Source: Winogradskyella undariae (GTDB lineage Bacteria > Bacteroidota > Bacteroidia > Flavobacteriales > Flavobacteriaceae). Taken from it: a stretch of 64,000 nucleotides of DNA. The stretch spans positions 62,001 through 126,000 of the forward strand of contig NZ_JABTEL010000001.1 of assembly GCF_013285155.1 (NCBI RefSeq), written 5' to 3'. This document shows, one piece after another, positions 24,132-31,901 of this stretch. Under the pieces are notes generated by a model, which did not search any database, had not been told where the DNA came from, and saw only the letters and a list, made by a program, of their open reading frames with translations. The position numbers and the translations under genes are program-made. How positions within the stretch are numbered: position 1 is the stretch's first letter; every line of letters starts with the position of its first letter.

Positions 24132-26344
24132 AAATTCATTGTAACACCAACTAAAAAATTTGTGGTTGCTTGTGGGTAGAAACCTGCTCCTTCTATAGTT
24201 GTAATGCTTCCTGGGTTAGACCAGTCGTCATCATAAGTATAGTAATATCCGTTAGATACATATTCTACGTTAAAGATGTTGTTAACTAAGCCTGAAAAAA
24301 CAATAGAGTCAAAAATAGATTCTGTTTTTAAAGTATAGTTAATGTTGAAATCATTAGTGAAGAAACTATCTAATTTAGAACGATCTGCTTCAGTGTTTCC
24401 CATATATTGTTCGCCAACAAATTTGCTTAGCCAAGACATTTGAAGGTTTTTAATAGGTTGAAAAACAATTGCATTAGCGGCAACTAAACTAGGCGAGAAT
24501 GAAATATCTGTTTCACCTAAATTTTGTGCTACTCCATCAAAAGAAATAACAGTTTCATTATTTTTATTAGTGCTTAATGTTGCGTTGGGCTGTAATGTTA
24601 ACTTTGAAGTTACTGGGATTATAGCTTCTAATTCTAAACCTAAACGGTAACTTTTACCACTATTAGTTCTAATAGGGTTTCCTACATCATCTAATTGGCC
24701 AGATAAAACCAATTGTTGGTTATACTGCATGTAATATACATTAGCATTAAATGTGAAGTTGTTTTTGTTATGTCTCCAGCCTAATTCAAAATCATTAAGT
24801 TGTTCTGGTTTTATATCGCTATTGTTTTCAAAATCCGTTCTGTTTGCTTCTCTGTTTGCTCTAGCATATGAAAAATATAGACTGTTATCTGTATTTACAT
24901 CGTAAGTAATACCAGCTTTTGGATTGAAAAAAGAAAAGGTTTTATCGATTTCAAAATCTACAAGGTCAGATGTGTTTCCGTAGGTTTTATAAGATACATT
25001 TCTCGTTTGCAAATCCCCGTATAAACTTATTTTTTCATTTAAACGGTAATTCGCTTTTGCAAAAAAGGATAAGTCATTTTTTAAACTATTACCATCATAA
25101 TAACGGTCTCTGATTTCAGATTGACTTGCAAATTCAGCCCAAATAATTTCACCAAAATGATCACCATCATAATGACTAAATGAACCTCCAAAAATTAAAT
25201 TTAGATTATCATCTTTATAATTCGCATTTACATTAGCTACATAATAATCATTATCTAACCAACGTCTACGGATTAAATCTGTTGTGTTTACGGTTTCTGA
25301 TCCAAAATCTAGAGGTTGTAAACCATAAGTTTCAAAATCTTCGTTTTCTTTATATTGCTCAAAATAACCGCGTCCATAAGTGTAATTTAAGCCTACTGTA
25401 GTTGACCATTGGCTGTTGTAACGTTGGTTCCAATGCAATTGGTAATGATCTTGATTGTAATAATCTACTTCATTATCATAAAATTGAGGATCGCCATTAG
25501 CATCGTCATATTCTCCGGCTGAGTTATAAGTTCTATCATTTTCTAGCTTATCTAAATCTTCTAACCCATTCCAAGATTGATATGTCACTTCTTTTCCTCC
25601 AAAAGCAATGGCTTTAATTAAGGTGTTGTCATCTACATAAGAGCCTTGCAAAAAGTAAGATTTTAAATCCGATGATGCACGATCTATATAACCGTCAGAA
25701 GCGATATTAGATAAACGACCAGCAATTTCAAAATGATCATTCATAAGTCCTGTACTAAATTTTACGGTATGTTTTCTGGTGTTATAACTTCCGTAAGAAT
25801 TTGAGATTTCACCAGAAGCTTCCTTAGATATTGCGTCTGTAAGTATATTAATACTTGCACCAAAAGCACCAGAACCATTGGTAGACGTTCCGACTCCTCG
25901 TTGCAATTGTAAACTTTCGGTAGAAGAAGCAAAATCGCTTAAATTCACCCAAAATGTCCCTAAAGACTCCGCATCATTATAAGGGATTCCGTTAATAGTA
26001 ACGTTGGTAGATTGTGAGCTAACACCTCTTACTCTTATGCTCGTATAGCCTACACCTGCACCAGCATCCGTAGTGGTAACAACTGAAGGTAGAAAGTTAA
26101 GTAACATAGGAATGTCTTGCCCTAAATTTCGTTTAGCTAATGCTTCTTTGTTAATGTTAGAGTGTGTAATTGGTGATTTAGCATCTACTCTAACAGCCTT
26201 TACTAGAACTTCATCTAGTTTTTCGACTTTAGTAGAGTCTTGTGGTTTTTCTTGTCCATAAATAGAACAAATACTTAATAAAAAAATGGAAATTGATAAT
26301 CTCTGTCTATTTATTTTTGAGAGATTGTTGAATAAAAATTTCAT
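24128..26344 (-). CDS. TonB-dependent outer-membrane receptor, probably for thiamine
   Basis: 738 residues. Signal peptide at 1-30 (ending IYGQ), a TonB-box-like region DEVLVKAVRV at about 45-54, a plug domain (about 60-165; SIRVRGVSSQSTNVTINGIPY, then NGSGAFGASINI) and a ~570-residue beta-barrel ending in the aromatic TMNF. A TPP riboswitch sits in its leader (26545-26712). TPP-controlled receptors of this type in Bacteroidota were predicted (Omr1) and later shown in Bacteroides (OMthi) to serve thiamine uptake. The ligand here is inferred from the riboswitch. Confidence 0.9.
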   Translation of the reverse strand: MKFLFNNLSKINRQRLSISIFLLSICSIYGQEKPQDSTKVEKLDEVLVKAVRVDAKSPITHSNINKEALAKRNLGQDIPMLLNFLPSVVTTTDAGAGVGYTSIRVRGVSSQSTNVTINGIPYNDAESLGTFWVNLSDFASSTESLQLQRGVGTSTNGSGAFGASINILTDAISKEASGEISNSYGSYNTRKHTVKFSTGLMNDHFEIAGRLSNIASDGYIDRASSDLKSYFLQGSYVDDNTLIKAIAFGGKEVTYQSWNGLEDLDKLENDRTYNSAGEYDDANGDPQFYDNEVDYYNQDHYQLHWNQRYNSQWSTTVGLNYTYGRGYFEQYKENEDFETYGLQPLDFGSETVNTTDLIRRRWLDNDYYVANVNANYKDDNLNLIFGGSFSHYDGDHFGEIIWAEFASQSEIRDRYYDGNSLKNDLSFFAKANYRLNEKISLYGDLQTRNVSYKTYGNTSDLVDFEIDKTFSFFNPKAGITYDVNTDNSLYFSYARANREANRTDFENNSDIKPEQLNDFELGWRHNKNNFTFNANVYYMQYNQQLVLSGQLDDVGNPIRTNSGKSYRLGLELEAIIPVTSKLTLQPNATLSTNKNNETVISFDGVAQNLGETDISFSPSLVAANAIVFQPIKNLQMSWLSKFVGEQYMGNTEADRSKLDSFFTNDFNINYTLKTESIFDSIVFSGLVNNIFNVEYVSNGYYYTYDDDWSNPGSITTIEGAGFYPQATTNFLVGVTMNF

Positions 26345-26544
26345 ACGACTATAGTATTATAATCGAATAAAAAGAGGTCATTATTCTTGGTTAATAATTA
26401 GTTATGTTGAGCTTTAGATTCCTGCAATATGGAAAATGTTATTTTATTTTGAAATTAAGCACATAAAACAAATGTCGCTTAGAAATCAGAAGTAAAATAG
26501 ACATTGATAACCGTATAGCATTTGCCAAAAATAGCGATATGATA

Positions 26545-26712
26545 TTTTCTTTATGCTCGTTTCCTAAACAGCATTACCTGTTCTAGGTTCAATGGGTATG
26601 ATCTCAGCTTGAAAAGTTAGTGGTCTTGTGTAGAAAGATAATCGTTATTTATAATTACGTTTAACTTTTTACTGTGATTGCCAACTAATTTTAGCACCCC
26701 TTTTTTGAGAAC
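26545..26712 (-). promoter_or_regulatory. TPP (thiamine pyrophosphate) riboswitch
   Basis: The minus strand carries the THI-box landmarks in order: GGGGTGC (26700-26694), CTGAGA (26607-26602), ATACCC, GAACCT (26590-26585), then a GGTAATGCTG..TAGGAAA block corresponding to the usual TAATGCCAGCGTAGGGAA. Between GGGGTGC and CTGAGA an extended P3 arm can be drawn (TTAGTTGG near its start pairs with CCACTAA near its end). It precedes the TonB receptor gene by about 200 nt. The aptamer binds TPP and normally switches expression off. Confidence 0.9.
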
Positions 26713-26716
26713 GCGG

Positions 26717-26724
26717 CAAAGATA
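26717..26724 (-). promoter_or_regulatory. -7 promoter box for the riboswitch-receptor transcript
   Basis: The minus strand reads TATCTTTG, an exact TAnnTTTG match, placed so that transcription would start just before the aptamer. Confidence 0.65.
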
Positions 26725-26914
26725 GAAAGGATTTATGATTTTAGAATTATGATTTATGATTTTTTTTAAATGTAAAAACACTGAGGTTGATATTGAATAC
26801 GAAGCTTATATCAGTTAGAGTGAGTTTTTTTGTTTTTTTCGATAAAGGTTTAGATTAGGTTTGAAAATGCAATTTTAAGTCTTAGTAATTAATTGAAAAT
26901 GATCTCTTTATTTG

Positions 26915-27319
26915 CTATTCTATATTAGGTGTTTTTCTATTTGCTTTTTTATCAGCATTAATACGTTTGTTTTTTAAACGTCTCTTTTTTACGCCTCTAG
27001 GAACTCTTGTTTTAATACGTAGTTTTTGTTTCTTTAACCCTTCTTCAATTAATGCTATAAAGCGTTGGGTTACCAAAGCTTTATTTCTAAATTGGCTTCG
27101 ACTTTCATCACAGGCTAGAATTAAGATTCCATCTTTTGTTAATCGGTTACCAAAATACTCAGAAAGCTTTTGCTTTTTTTCATCGCTAAAAACTACAGAA
27201 TTGTTAAGGTCAAAATATAATTCGGCTTTAGATGATACCTTGTTTACATGTTGACCTCCACTTCCTGAGCTTCGGACGTACTTATAGTTTAATTCAGATT
27301 TTAAAATTTGAATATTCAC
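26915..27319 (-). CDS. arfB: alternative ribosome-rescue factor ArfB (peptidyl-tRNA hydrolase)
   Basis: 134 residues. The catalytic GGQ is at residues 21-23 in SSGSGGQHVNKVSS. The C-terminus is a long basic tail (KKRRLKNKRINADKKANRK) that in ArfB enters the empty mRNA channel of stalled ribosomes. There is no codon-recognition domain, so it is not a normal release factor. Its ATG overlaps the DUF4301 stop codon by one base, so the two are translationally coupled. Confidence 0.94.
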   Translation of the reverse strand: MNIQILKSELNYKYVRSSGSGGQHVNKVSSKAELYFDLNNSVVFSDEKKQKLSEYFGNRLTKDGILILACDESRSQFRNKALVTQRFIALIEEGLKKQKLRIKTRVPRGVKKRRLKNKRINADKKANRKTPNIE

Positions 27320-28878
27320 TATGCTTTTATTTGATGTGGTGGCTTAAGCAAATCATTAACCGTTTTTACAGGATTGAAAGTACTGATAGGTACTTCTACA
27401 AAAATAGTATTCCAATGTGCCATACTTCCGTTCCAAAGCCCTGGTAATTCTAGCGCTTTTAATGCTTTACCATTTTTTGTTTTTTTGGTTATAAAAGCAG
27501 CATTATGATCGACGTAGTTTTCTAAATCAAATTTTTCGCCCTTGTAATTTTTAATTCCACAAATTAAATCTACAGGATTAAAATGTGTTGCGTTTTTAAG
27601 GATTTCTTCTTGTTTTGAGTCTTTTAAATTAATCTGAGCAGATTCTACAATTTGAAGTGATTGATTAGATTTTTCATCCTTTACCCAAAAAGGACCACCT
27701 CCTGGTTCGCCTTCATTTCTTACCATTCCGCAGACGCGGATTGGACGGTTTAGTTTTTCTTTTAAGTATTGAATTTTATAACAATCTTTATATTTAAAAT
27801 ACTCATCAGATATTTTAATACTTAATTTATATGTTATAAAATTTTCAATAGCAACTAAGGTTCCTTCGTCAACTTTATTAGCGTCTAAATCATGTAAGTA
27901 TTCAAATGATTTGCTTTGTAGTTTTAATAAAATTCCTGCTAAAGCTTTTTTAAAGCCTGCTAATTCTTCCTTGTATTTATTAACGACAACATTATCTATG
28001 TTTTTTACAAAAATAACGTCTGCATCAATAGCGTTTAAGTTTTTTAGAAGTGCTCCATGTCCAGAAGGTCTAAATAATAACGAACCGTCAGCTTCTTTAA
28101 AGGGTTTGTTTTCCATAGTCACAGCAATAGTGTCTGTGGCATGTTGTTGATAAGAGAATGAAATATTGAATTTCACTCCTTTTTCTGCTTCAATACGATC
28201 TTTTATTTTATTAAATTCTTCAGTAAACTTAGCTTCATGACTCTCTGATATTGTAAAGTGTAATCTTGCTGTGTTATTACTTGTAGCGTATAAGGCTGAT
28301 TCGTAAAGATGTTCTTCGAAGGCAGTAGCGATGTAATCGTTTTTATAGTAGTGAAATGGAAGTAATCCTTTGGGTTGATTACCAAAATTTAATTCATTTT
28401 TATCTAACATTGCTTTGGCAAAATGCCATACTTTTTCTTGACTAGATAAAGTTTCTAAATCTATACCTTCAGATTTTAATAATCCTGCAACTTGTTTATA
28501 AAACGGGAATTTCTCCAAGCCCACCATAAACAAGGATAATTCTCTTAAGTTATTCTTATTTATATACGCATTAAGAGATTGTTCATTCTCATTATATTCA
28601 CTGATATACCGAAAGAGAAATTTAAACATTCTAGTTGCTGCACCAGATGCAGGTACAAATTTTAATAGTGATTTGTTGTCTTTTTCGGCTTCAAAAAGAG
28701 CTACAAAATCTTTCATGTCAGATTCTGTCAAAGGCATAATACCTTTGTTTAATGTTGCTGCAGCAGAGACATTAGTAAAAGGAATTCCGGTTTCAAAAAT
28801 TCCTATTTGTTTTTCAACCTTGGCTAAGGTCAAATTATTAGTATCTATTTGTTTAAGGTCTTTATCAGTAAAATTCAT
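27319..28878 (-). CDS. DUF4301 family protein
   Basis: 519 residues, no signal peptide or membrane segment. Conserved-looking blocks are LLKFVPASGAATRMFKFLF (about 54-72), LLFRPSGHGALLKNLNAID (about 266-284), DVIFVKNIDNV and RVCGMVRNEGEPGGGPFWV (about 382-400). These match DUF4301 of Bacteroidota. The R-P-S-G-H-G-A-L and D-x-I-F-x-K-N-x-D blocks are reminiscent of nucleotidyltransferase-like sugar enzymes, an impression only. It overlaps the kinase upstream by 4 bp and arfB downstream by 1 bp, placing it inside the putative thiamine operon. Its activity is unknown. Confidence 0.85.
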   Translation of the reverse strand: MNFTDKDLKQIDTNNLTLAKVEKQIGIFETGIPFTNVSAAATLNKGIMPLTESDMKDFVALFEAEKDNKSLLKFVPASGAATRMFKFLFRYISEYNENEQSLNAYINKNNLRELSLFMVGLEKFPFYKQVAGLLKSEGIDLETLSSQEKVWHFAKAMLDKNELNFGNQPKGLLPFHYYKNDYIATAFEEHLYESALYATSNNTARLHFTISESHEAKFTEEFNKIKDRIEAEKGVKFNISFSYQQHATDTIAVTMENKPFKEADGSLLFRPSGHGALLKNLNAIDADVIFVKNIDNVVVNKYKEELAGFKKALAGILLKLQSKSFEYLHDLDANKVDEGTLVAIENFITYKLSIKISDEYFKYKDCYKIQYLKEKLNRPIRVCGMVRNEGEPGGGPFWVKDEKSNQSLQIVESAQINLKDSKQEEILKNATHFNPVDLICGIKNYKGEKFDLENYVDHNAAFITKKTKNGKALKALELPGLWNGSMAHWNTIFVEVPISTFNPVKTVNDLLKPPHQIKA

Positions 28879-29441
28879 TTGTTCTTTATTAATTCATCTA
28901 TGTGCTTAACCGCTAATTGTAATCGCTCTTTTTCATTTCCTTTTAAAAGCACATAAGGTTTATTGTGATTCTTTAATGCGGATTCAAAAGCTTTAAACAT
29001 GCGCTCCCTTTCATCGGGTTTATCTCGCAGATCATCAGCTTCCCACGGTGTGTCAATATAAGTTAAAAAATATAAATCATAAATATTGTTCTTAGCATAC
29101 TTGTCTAAAATGGGGTCGCAACTTCCTTGGTAATAGGCTTCACTATAAACTTTTGTTTCTAGTAAATCTGTATCGCAAATTAAAACAGAATTTGTTTTTT
29201 TGCTTAACTCATTCTCTAATTTAATTTGCCCTATTGCAATTGGAAGTAGGTCTTTTGGTTCGCAAGTTTTACGTTCGTCGTTCCATTTGTCTTGTAAGTA
29301 TTCTCTAGCATACTCAGGGACCCAAATAGAATTGTAATGTCTTGCTAATTGGCGAGATATCGTTGTTTTCCCTGTTGATTCTGGGCCGAATAAAACTATT
29401 TTTACACAGTCTGAGGGTTCTTGTCTAAGCTTTTTTTCCAT
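28875..29441 (-). CDS. NadR-like P-loop kinase, possible thiamine or nicotinamide-riboside kinase
   Basis: 188 residues. Walker A GPESTGKTT is at 19-27, followed by the NadR-type stretch VPEYAREYLQ and the Walker-B-like VLICDTDLLETKVYSE. A lid region DDLRDKPDERERMFKAF is also present. It resembles the ribosylnicotinamide kinase domain of NadR, without the NMN adenylyltransferase part. It overlaps the pnuC/pnuT-like gene by 40 bp and lies in a run with a YkoF-like thiamine-binding protein and near a TPP riboswitch. A thiamine kinase role that traps the transported vitamin is therefore an inference worth testing. Confidence 0.85.
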   Translation of the reverse strand: MEKKLRQEPSDCVKIVLFGPESTGKTTISRQLARHYNSIWVPEYAREYLQDKWNDERKTCEPKDLLPIAIGQIKLENELSKKTNSVLICDTDLLETKVYSEAYYQGSCDPILDKYAKNNIYDLYFLTYIDTPWEADDLRDKPDERERMFKAFESALKNHNKPYVLLKGNEKERLQLAVKHIDELIKNK

Positions 29442-30037
29442 GCGTTATAGCCTTGAACAGCTAAGATTAAAAATATTATAAATTGAACTCCAGTAAATCC
29501 TAAGCCTTTTACAAAATATAAAGGGATAGAAATAAGATCTGCAATAATCCATAATATCCAATTCTCTATTTTTTTGTTGGCCATTAACCACATTCCTGCA
29601 AAGAAAATACCTGTGGTTATAGTATCTATATAATCTGTAATTCTATCGAAACGATTAAAATAGAGATACACACAAATTACAAAAATCATTGTTATTACGA
29701 AAATTGATCCGGCTTTTACCCAGTCTTTTATGGATGATTTTGTGACGGCTAATTCGTTGCCATTATCAGAATATTTCCACATATACCAACCATAAATACT
29801 CATTAATGTGTAGTAAATGTTGATTGTTAAATCGCCGTAAAGTGTAAATATATAACACAAATAAACAAATAGAATGGTGCTAATAATCCCGGTTGGAAAC
29901 ACCAAAATATTTTCTTTTTGAGCATACCAAACACTTGCTATACCAAAAACAACAGCAATTATTTCAATGATAATATTAAGAGTTGTTGCTGTACGATAGG
30001 GTTCTAAAAAAAAATCAAAAATGTGGTTCATAGTCAC
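29402..30037 (-). CDS. PnuC-family vitamin transporter, probably thiamine (PnuT type)
   Basis: 211 residues, about seven transmembrane segments. The central YYTLMSIYGWYMW (about 76-88) is the family signature. The substrate-site motif reads W160-x-x-W163-x-x-x-D167; E. coli PnuC (nicotinamide riboside) has Asn at the last place, as I recall it. Asp with a thiamine context favours the PnuT subgroup. These carriers work by facilitated diffusion, with a kinase trapping the substrate; such a kinase gene follows with 40 bp overlap, and the YkoF-like gene precedes it with 23 bp overlap. Confidence 0.88.
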   Translation of the reverse strand: MTMNHIFDFFLEPYRTATTLNIIIEIIAVVFGIASVWYAQKENILVFPTGIISTILFVYLCYIFTLYGDLTINIYYTLMSIYGWYMWKYSDNGNELAVTKSSIKDWVKAGSIFVITMIFVICVYLYFNRFDRITDYIDTITTGIFFAGMWLMANKKIENWILWIIADLISIPLYFVKGLGFTGVQFIIFLILAVQGYNAWKKSLDKNPQTV

Positions 30038-30275
30038 TCCTATCCGTTTTTACGATTTTCATTTGCAATACTGCAATATCTATATCAGCAAATGATCGTT
30101 TTATTTCTTGCGTTAGAAAAGGCATTAAGGTATCGAAATCACCATAGATTTGTGTGCTTAAAGGGTTTTCTAAAACTGTGAATTCTGAAGCTCTTAAATG
30201 CTTAATAAAATCAATAATGTGTGGTTCGTAATCGTCTTTTAATGGTGATAATTGTAATTCTATAGATATTTTCAT
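30015..30275 (-). CDS. YkoF/MTH1187-like thiamine-binding protein
   Basis: 86 residues. The pattern MKISIELQLSPLKDDYEPHI, FIKHLRASEFTVLENPLST, YGDFDTLMPFL and a late beta strand IAVLQMKIV is that of the small ferredoxin-like MTH1187/YkoF family, whose members bind thiamine or its pyrimidine precursor. Without a search this assignment is from the sequence pattern and context. It overlaps the transporter gene by 23 bp, which strongly ties them functionally. Confidence 0.72.
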   Translation of the reverse strand: MKISIELQLSPLKDDYEPHIIDFIKHLRASEFTVLENPLSTQIYGDFDTLMPFLTQEIKRSFADIDIAVLQMKIVKTDRSDYEPHF

Positions 30276-30306
30276 TGTGATTGCCGCAAAGGCGGTGAAT
30301 TTATAA

Positions 30307-31047
30307 TTAATTATATGTTTTAGTGATTTTTTTTAAATCATCAAAAAATGTTTCGTCATCTTCAAAAGCGGTTCCTATAACTACTAAATCGGCACCAGCA
30401 TTGTAAGCTGATTCTAGTTCTGTTTTAGTTCTTATGCCGCCACCAACAATTAATGGAATATTTATTTTTTGTTTAACTTCTGAAATAATATGAGGTTCAA
30501 TAGCATGTGTGGCACCACTACCAGCTTCGAGGTAAATGAGTTTCATGCCCAATAATTCTCCTGCTTTTGCTGTATCCTTAATTGTTTCTATAGCATTTCT
30601 GCTTATTGGTTTTGTTTCGCTAACACGTTGTACTGCTGTTTCTTTTCCGTTTTCAATAAGTAAGTATCCTGTGGGAATAATTTCGAGATCTGTTTTGGCT
30701 AATTTTGAAACTGCTTCAACATGTTTGCCAATTAAGTAATCAGGGTTTCTTCCAGAGATTAAAGATAAAAATAAAATTCCATCTGCTTGATCTGTAATTT
30801 GAATGATATCTCCAGGAAACAATATAATAGGTAAAGTTGAGTGCTTTTTTATTTCTATAACTAAAGCTTCGGTTAATCCTTCATTAACTTCACTTCCCCC
30901 AACAAAAATATGTGTAGCGATAGATTGATTCACCTTTTCAATAAAATTTGAAACGGAATTAATCTTCATCTTGTCAGGATCAATTAGAACGGCTAAGTTT
31001 TTCTTATGGGTCTTAATTGTCTTTAATATAGTATTGTAGTATTTCAT
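30307..31047 (-). CDS. geranylgeranylglyceryl phosphate synthase family protein
   Basis: 246 residues, a TIM barrel. The N-terminal LAVLIDPDKM (about 19-28) is the glycerol-phosphate/Mg2+ site. HIFVGGSEV, IILFPGDIIQI, YLEAGSGATHAI and LIVGGGIRTKTELESAYNAGADLVVIGTAFE-like C-terminal blocks (about 195-226) bind phosphate. This is the archaeal ether-lipid enzyme family, whose bacterial members include PcrB and flavobacterial hexameric GGGPS enzymes. It joins a polyprenyl pyrophosphate to glycerol-1-phosphate. The next gene begins 31 bp downstream. The end product in this organism is unknown. Confidence 0.93.
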   Translation of the reverse strand: MKYYNTILKTIKTHKKNLAVLIDPDKMKINSVSNFIEKVNQSIATHIFVGGSEVNEGLTEALVIEIKKHSTLPIILFPGDIIQITDQADGILFLSLISGRNPDYLIGKHVEAVSKLAKTDLEIIPTGYLLIENGKETAVQRVSETKPISRNAIETIKDTAKAGELLGMKLIYLEAGSGATHAIEPHIISEVKQKINIPLIVGGGIRTKTELESAYNAGADLVVIGTAFEDDETFFDDLKKITKTYN

Positions 31048-31141
31048 TTATTCCAAAAATGGAGTTTTAGGTTTAAATGTTTTTTACCTAGTTGATTCTT
31101 TTTTAAACTCTAGCATGTAATTGTCTTGTCTATGTTCTTTT

Positions 31142-31768
31142 TTAGGGAACGACATAAGCACAAGTAAATCCTTCAAATTCTAAAAAGGCCGTATCGTATC
31201 TGTATTTTTTATTTTTATAATCTATCCAAGCCACGGTTTTACCATCTTTAAGCATAAATGGGATGACCAAAAAATGCTCTTTGAATAACATACCTGGAGT
31301 TGCAAAGAGTTTGTAAAGTGATTCTTTAATTCCCCAGATTATAGTCAGTCTATTAATGTAATCTTGGTCAGTAGGTTTTATATAATTAGTTTCATAATCG
31401 ACAAACTTATGAGAGATAACACCTATTTTTTCACGCTGCTTTTCAATATCAATTCCGACTTCTTTATTACTAACTATTACGCCAGAAAATGTAAACGAAT
31501 GTGTAATAGAAATATGCTTTCCATCCTTAAGATGTGGTTTTCCGTTGTCGTCATAAAATAAATCTTGATCGGTATAACCAAACGCTCTAAGTAGATGACG
31601 CACACTTAAAAAACCACGTTGGTGTAGTTCGCTTTTCATGCCTAAAACGCGTTTTAAACTGTCTGGTTTTAAATCAATAGGAGAAATTAAATCATCATAA
31701 GATTCTTCGATCTTCCAGATTTTAACAGTAGTTTGTGAGTTAACACTAATGGTTTTATAAAGTGGCAT
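31142..31768 (-). CDS. 4'-phosphopantetheinyl transferase superfamily protein
   Basis: 208 residues. Motif 2, VGIDIEKQREKI (about 108-119), and motif 3, WGIKESLYKLF (about 146-156), supply the Mg2+-binding Asp/Glu and the catalytic Lys of the Sfp/AcpT family. It transfers phosphopantetheine from CoA to carrier proteins; AcpS-type enzymes are shorter. No carrier-protein gene is adjacent. It is divergent from ahcY. Confidence 0.93.
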   Translation of the reverse strand: MPLYKTISVNSQTTVKIWKIEESYDDLISPIDLKPDSLKRVLGMKSELHQRGFLSVRHLLRAFGYTDQDLFYDDNGKPHLKDGKHISITHSFTFSGVIVSNKEVGIDIEKQREKIGVISHKFVDYETNYIKPTDQDYINRLTIIWGIKESLYKLFATPGMLFKEHFLVIPFMLKDGKTVAWIDYKNKKYRYDTAFLEFEGFTCAYVVP

Positions 31769-31791
31769 TTAGAATTCTTAATGTTATTGAT

Positions 31792-31799
31792 TATCTTTG
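31792..31799 (+). promoter_or_regulatory. -7 promoter box of ahcY
   Basis: TATCTTTG matches TAnnTTTG. The ATG is at 31902, so the leader is about 95 nt; no known SAM or SAH riboswitch was recognised in it. Confidence 0.6.
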
Positions 31800-31901
31800 C
31801 ATCGCCTATGTCTGTTTTGACATTTTTAGATTAGCGAATTTAACTATTTAAGTGTTAAACCCAAAGGCGTTTTATAATATATAAAAAACGAGAAAAAGAA
31901 T

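Larger units (their letters stand above)
26345..26914. other. 570-bp leader region with TPP riboswitch
   Basis: It contains, in minus-strand order, a -7 box (26724-26717), the TPP aptamer (26712-26545) and a ~200-nt stretch up to the receptor ATG. The latter should hold the expression platform, but no clear terminator or anti-terminator could be drawn. Bases 26735-26914 are AT-rich with short direct repeats of GATTTATGATT. Confidence 0.6.

Noticed and set aside
28875..29441. Naming the kinase NadR or assigning nicotinamide riboside as certain substrate
   Set aside because: The NMN adenylyltransferase domain is missing and the neighbourhood is thiamine-linked, so the NAD function cannot be assumed.
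31800..31901. SAM or SAH riboswitch in the ahcY leader
   Set aside because: The ~95-nt leader lacks the conserved core of SAM-I, SAM-II or SAH aptamers that I could recognise.
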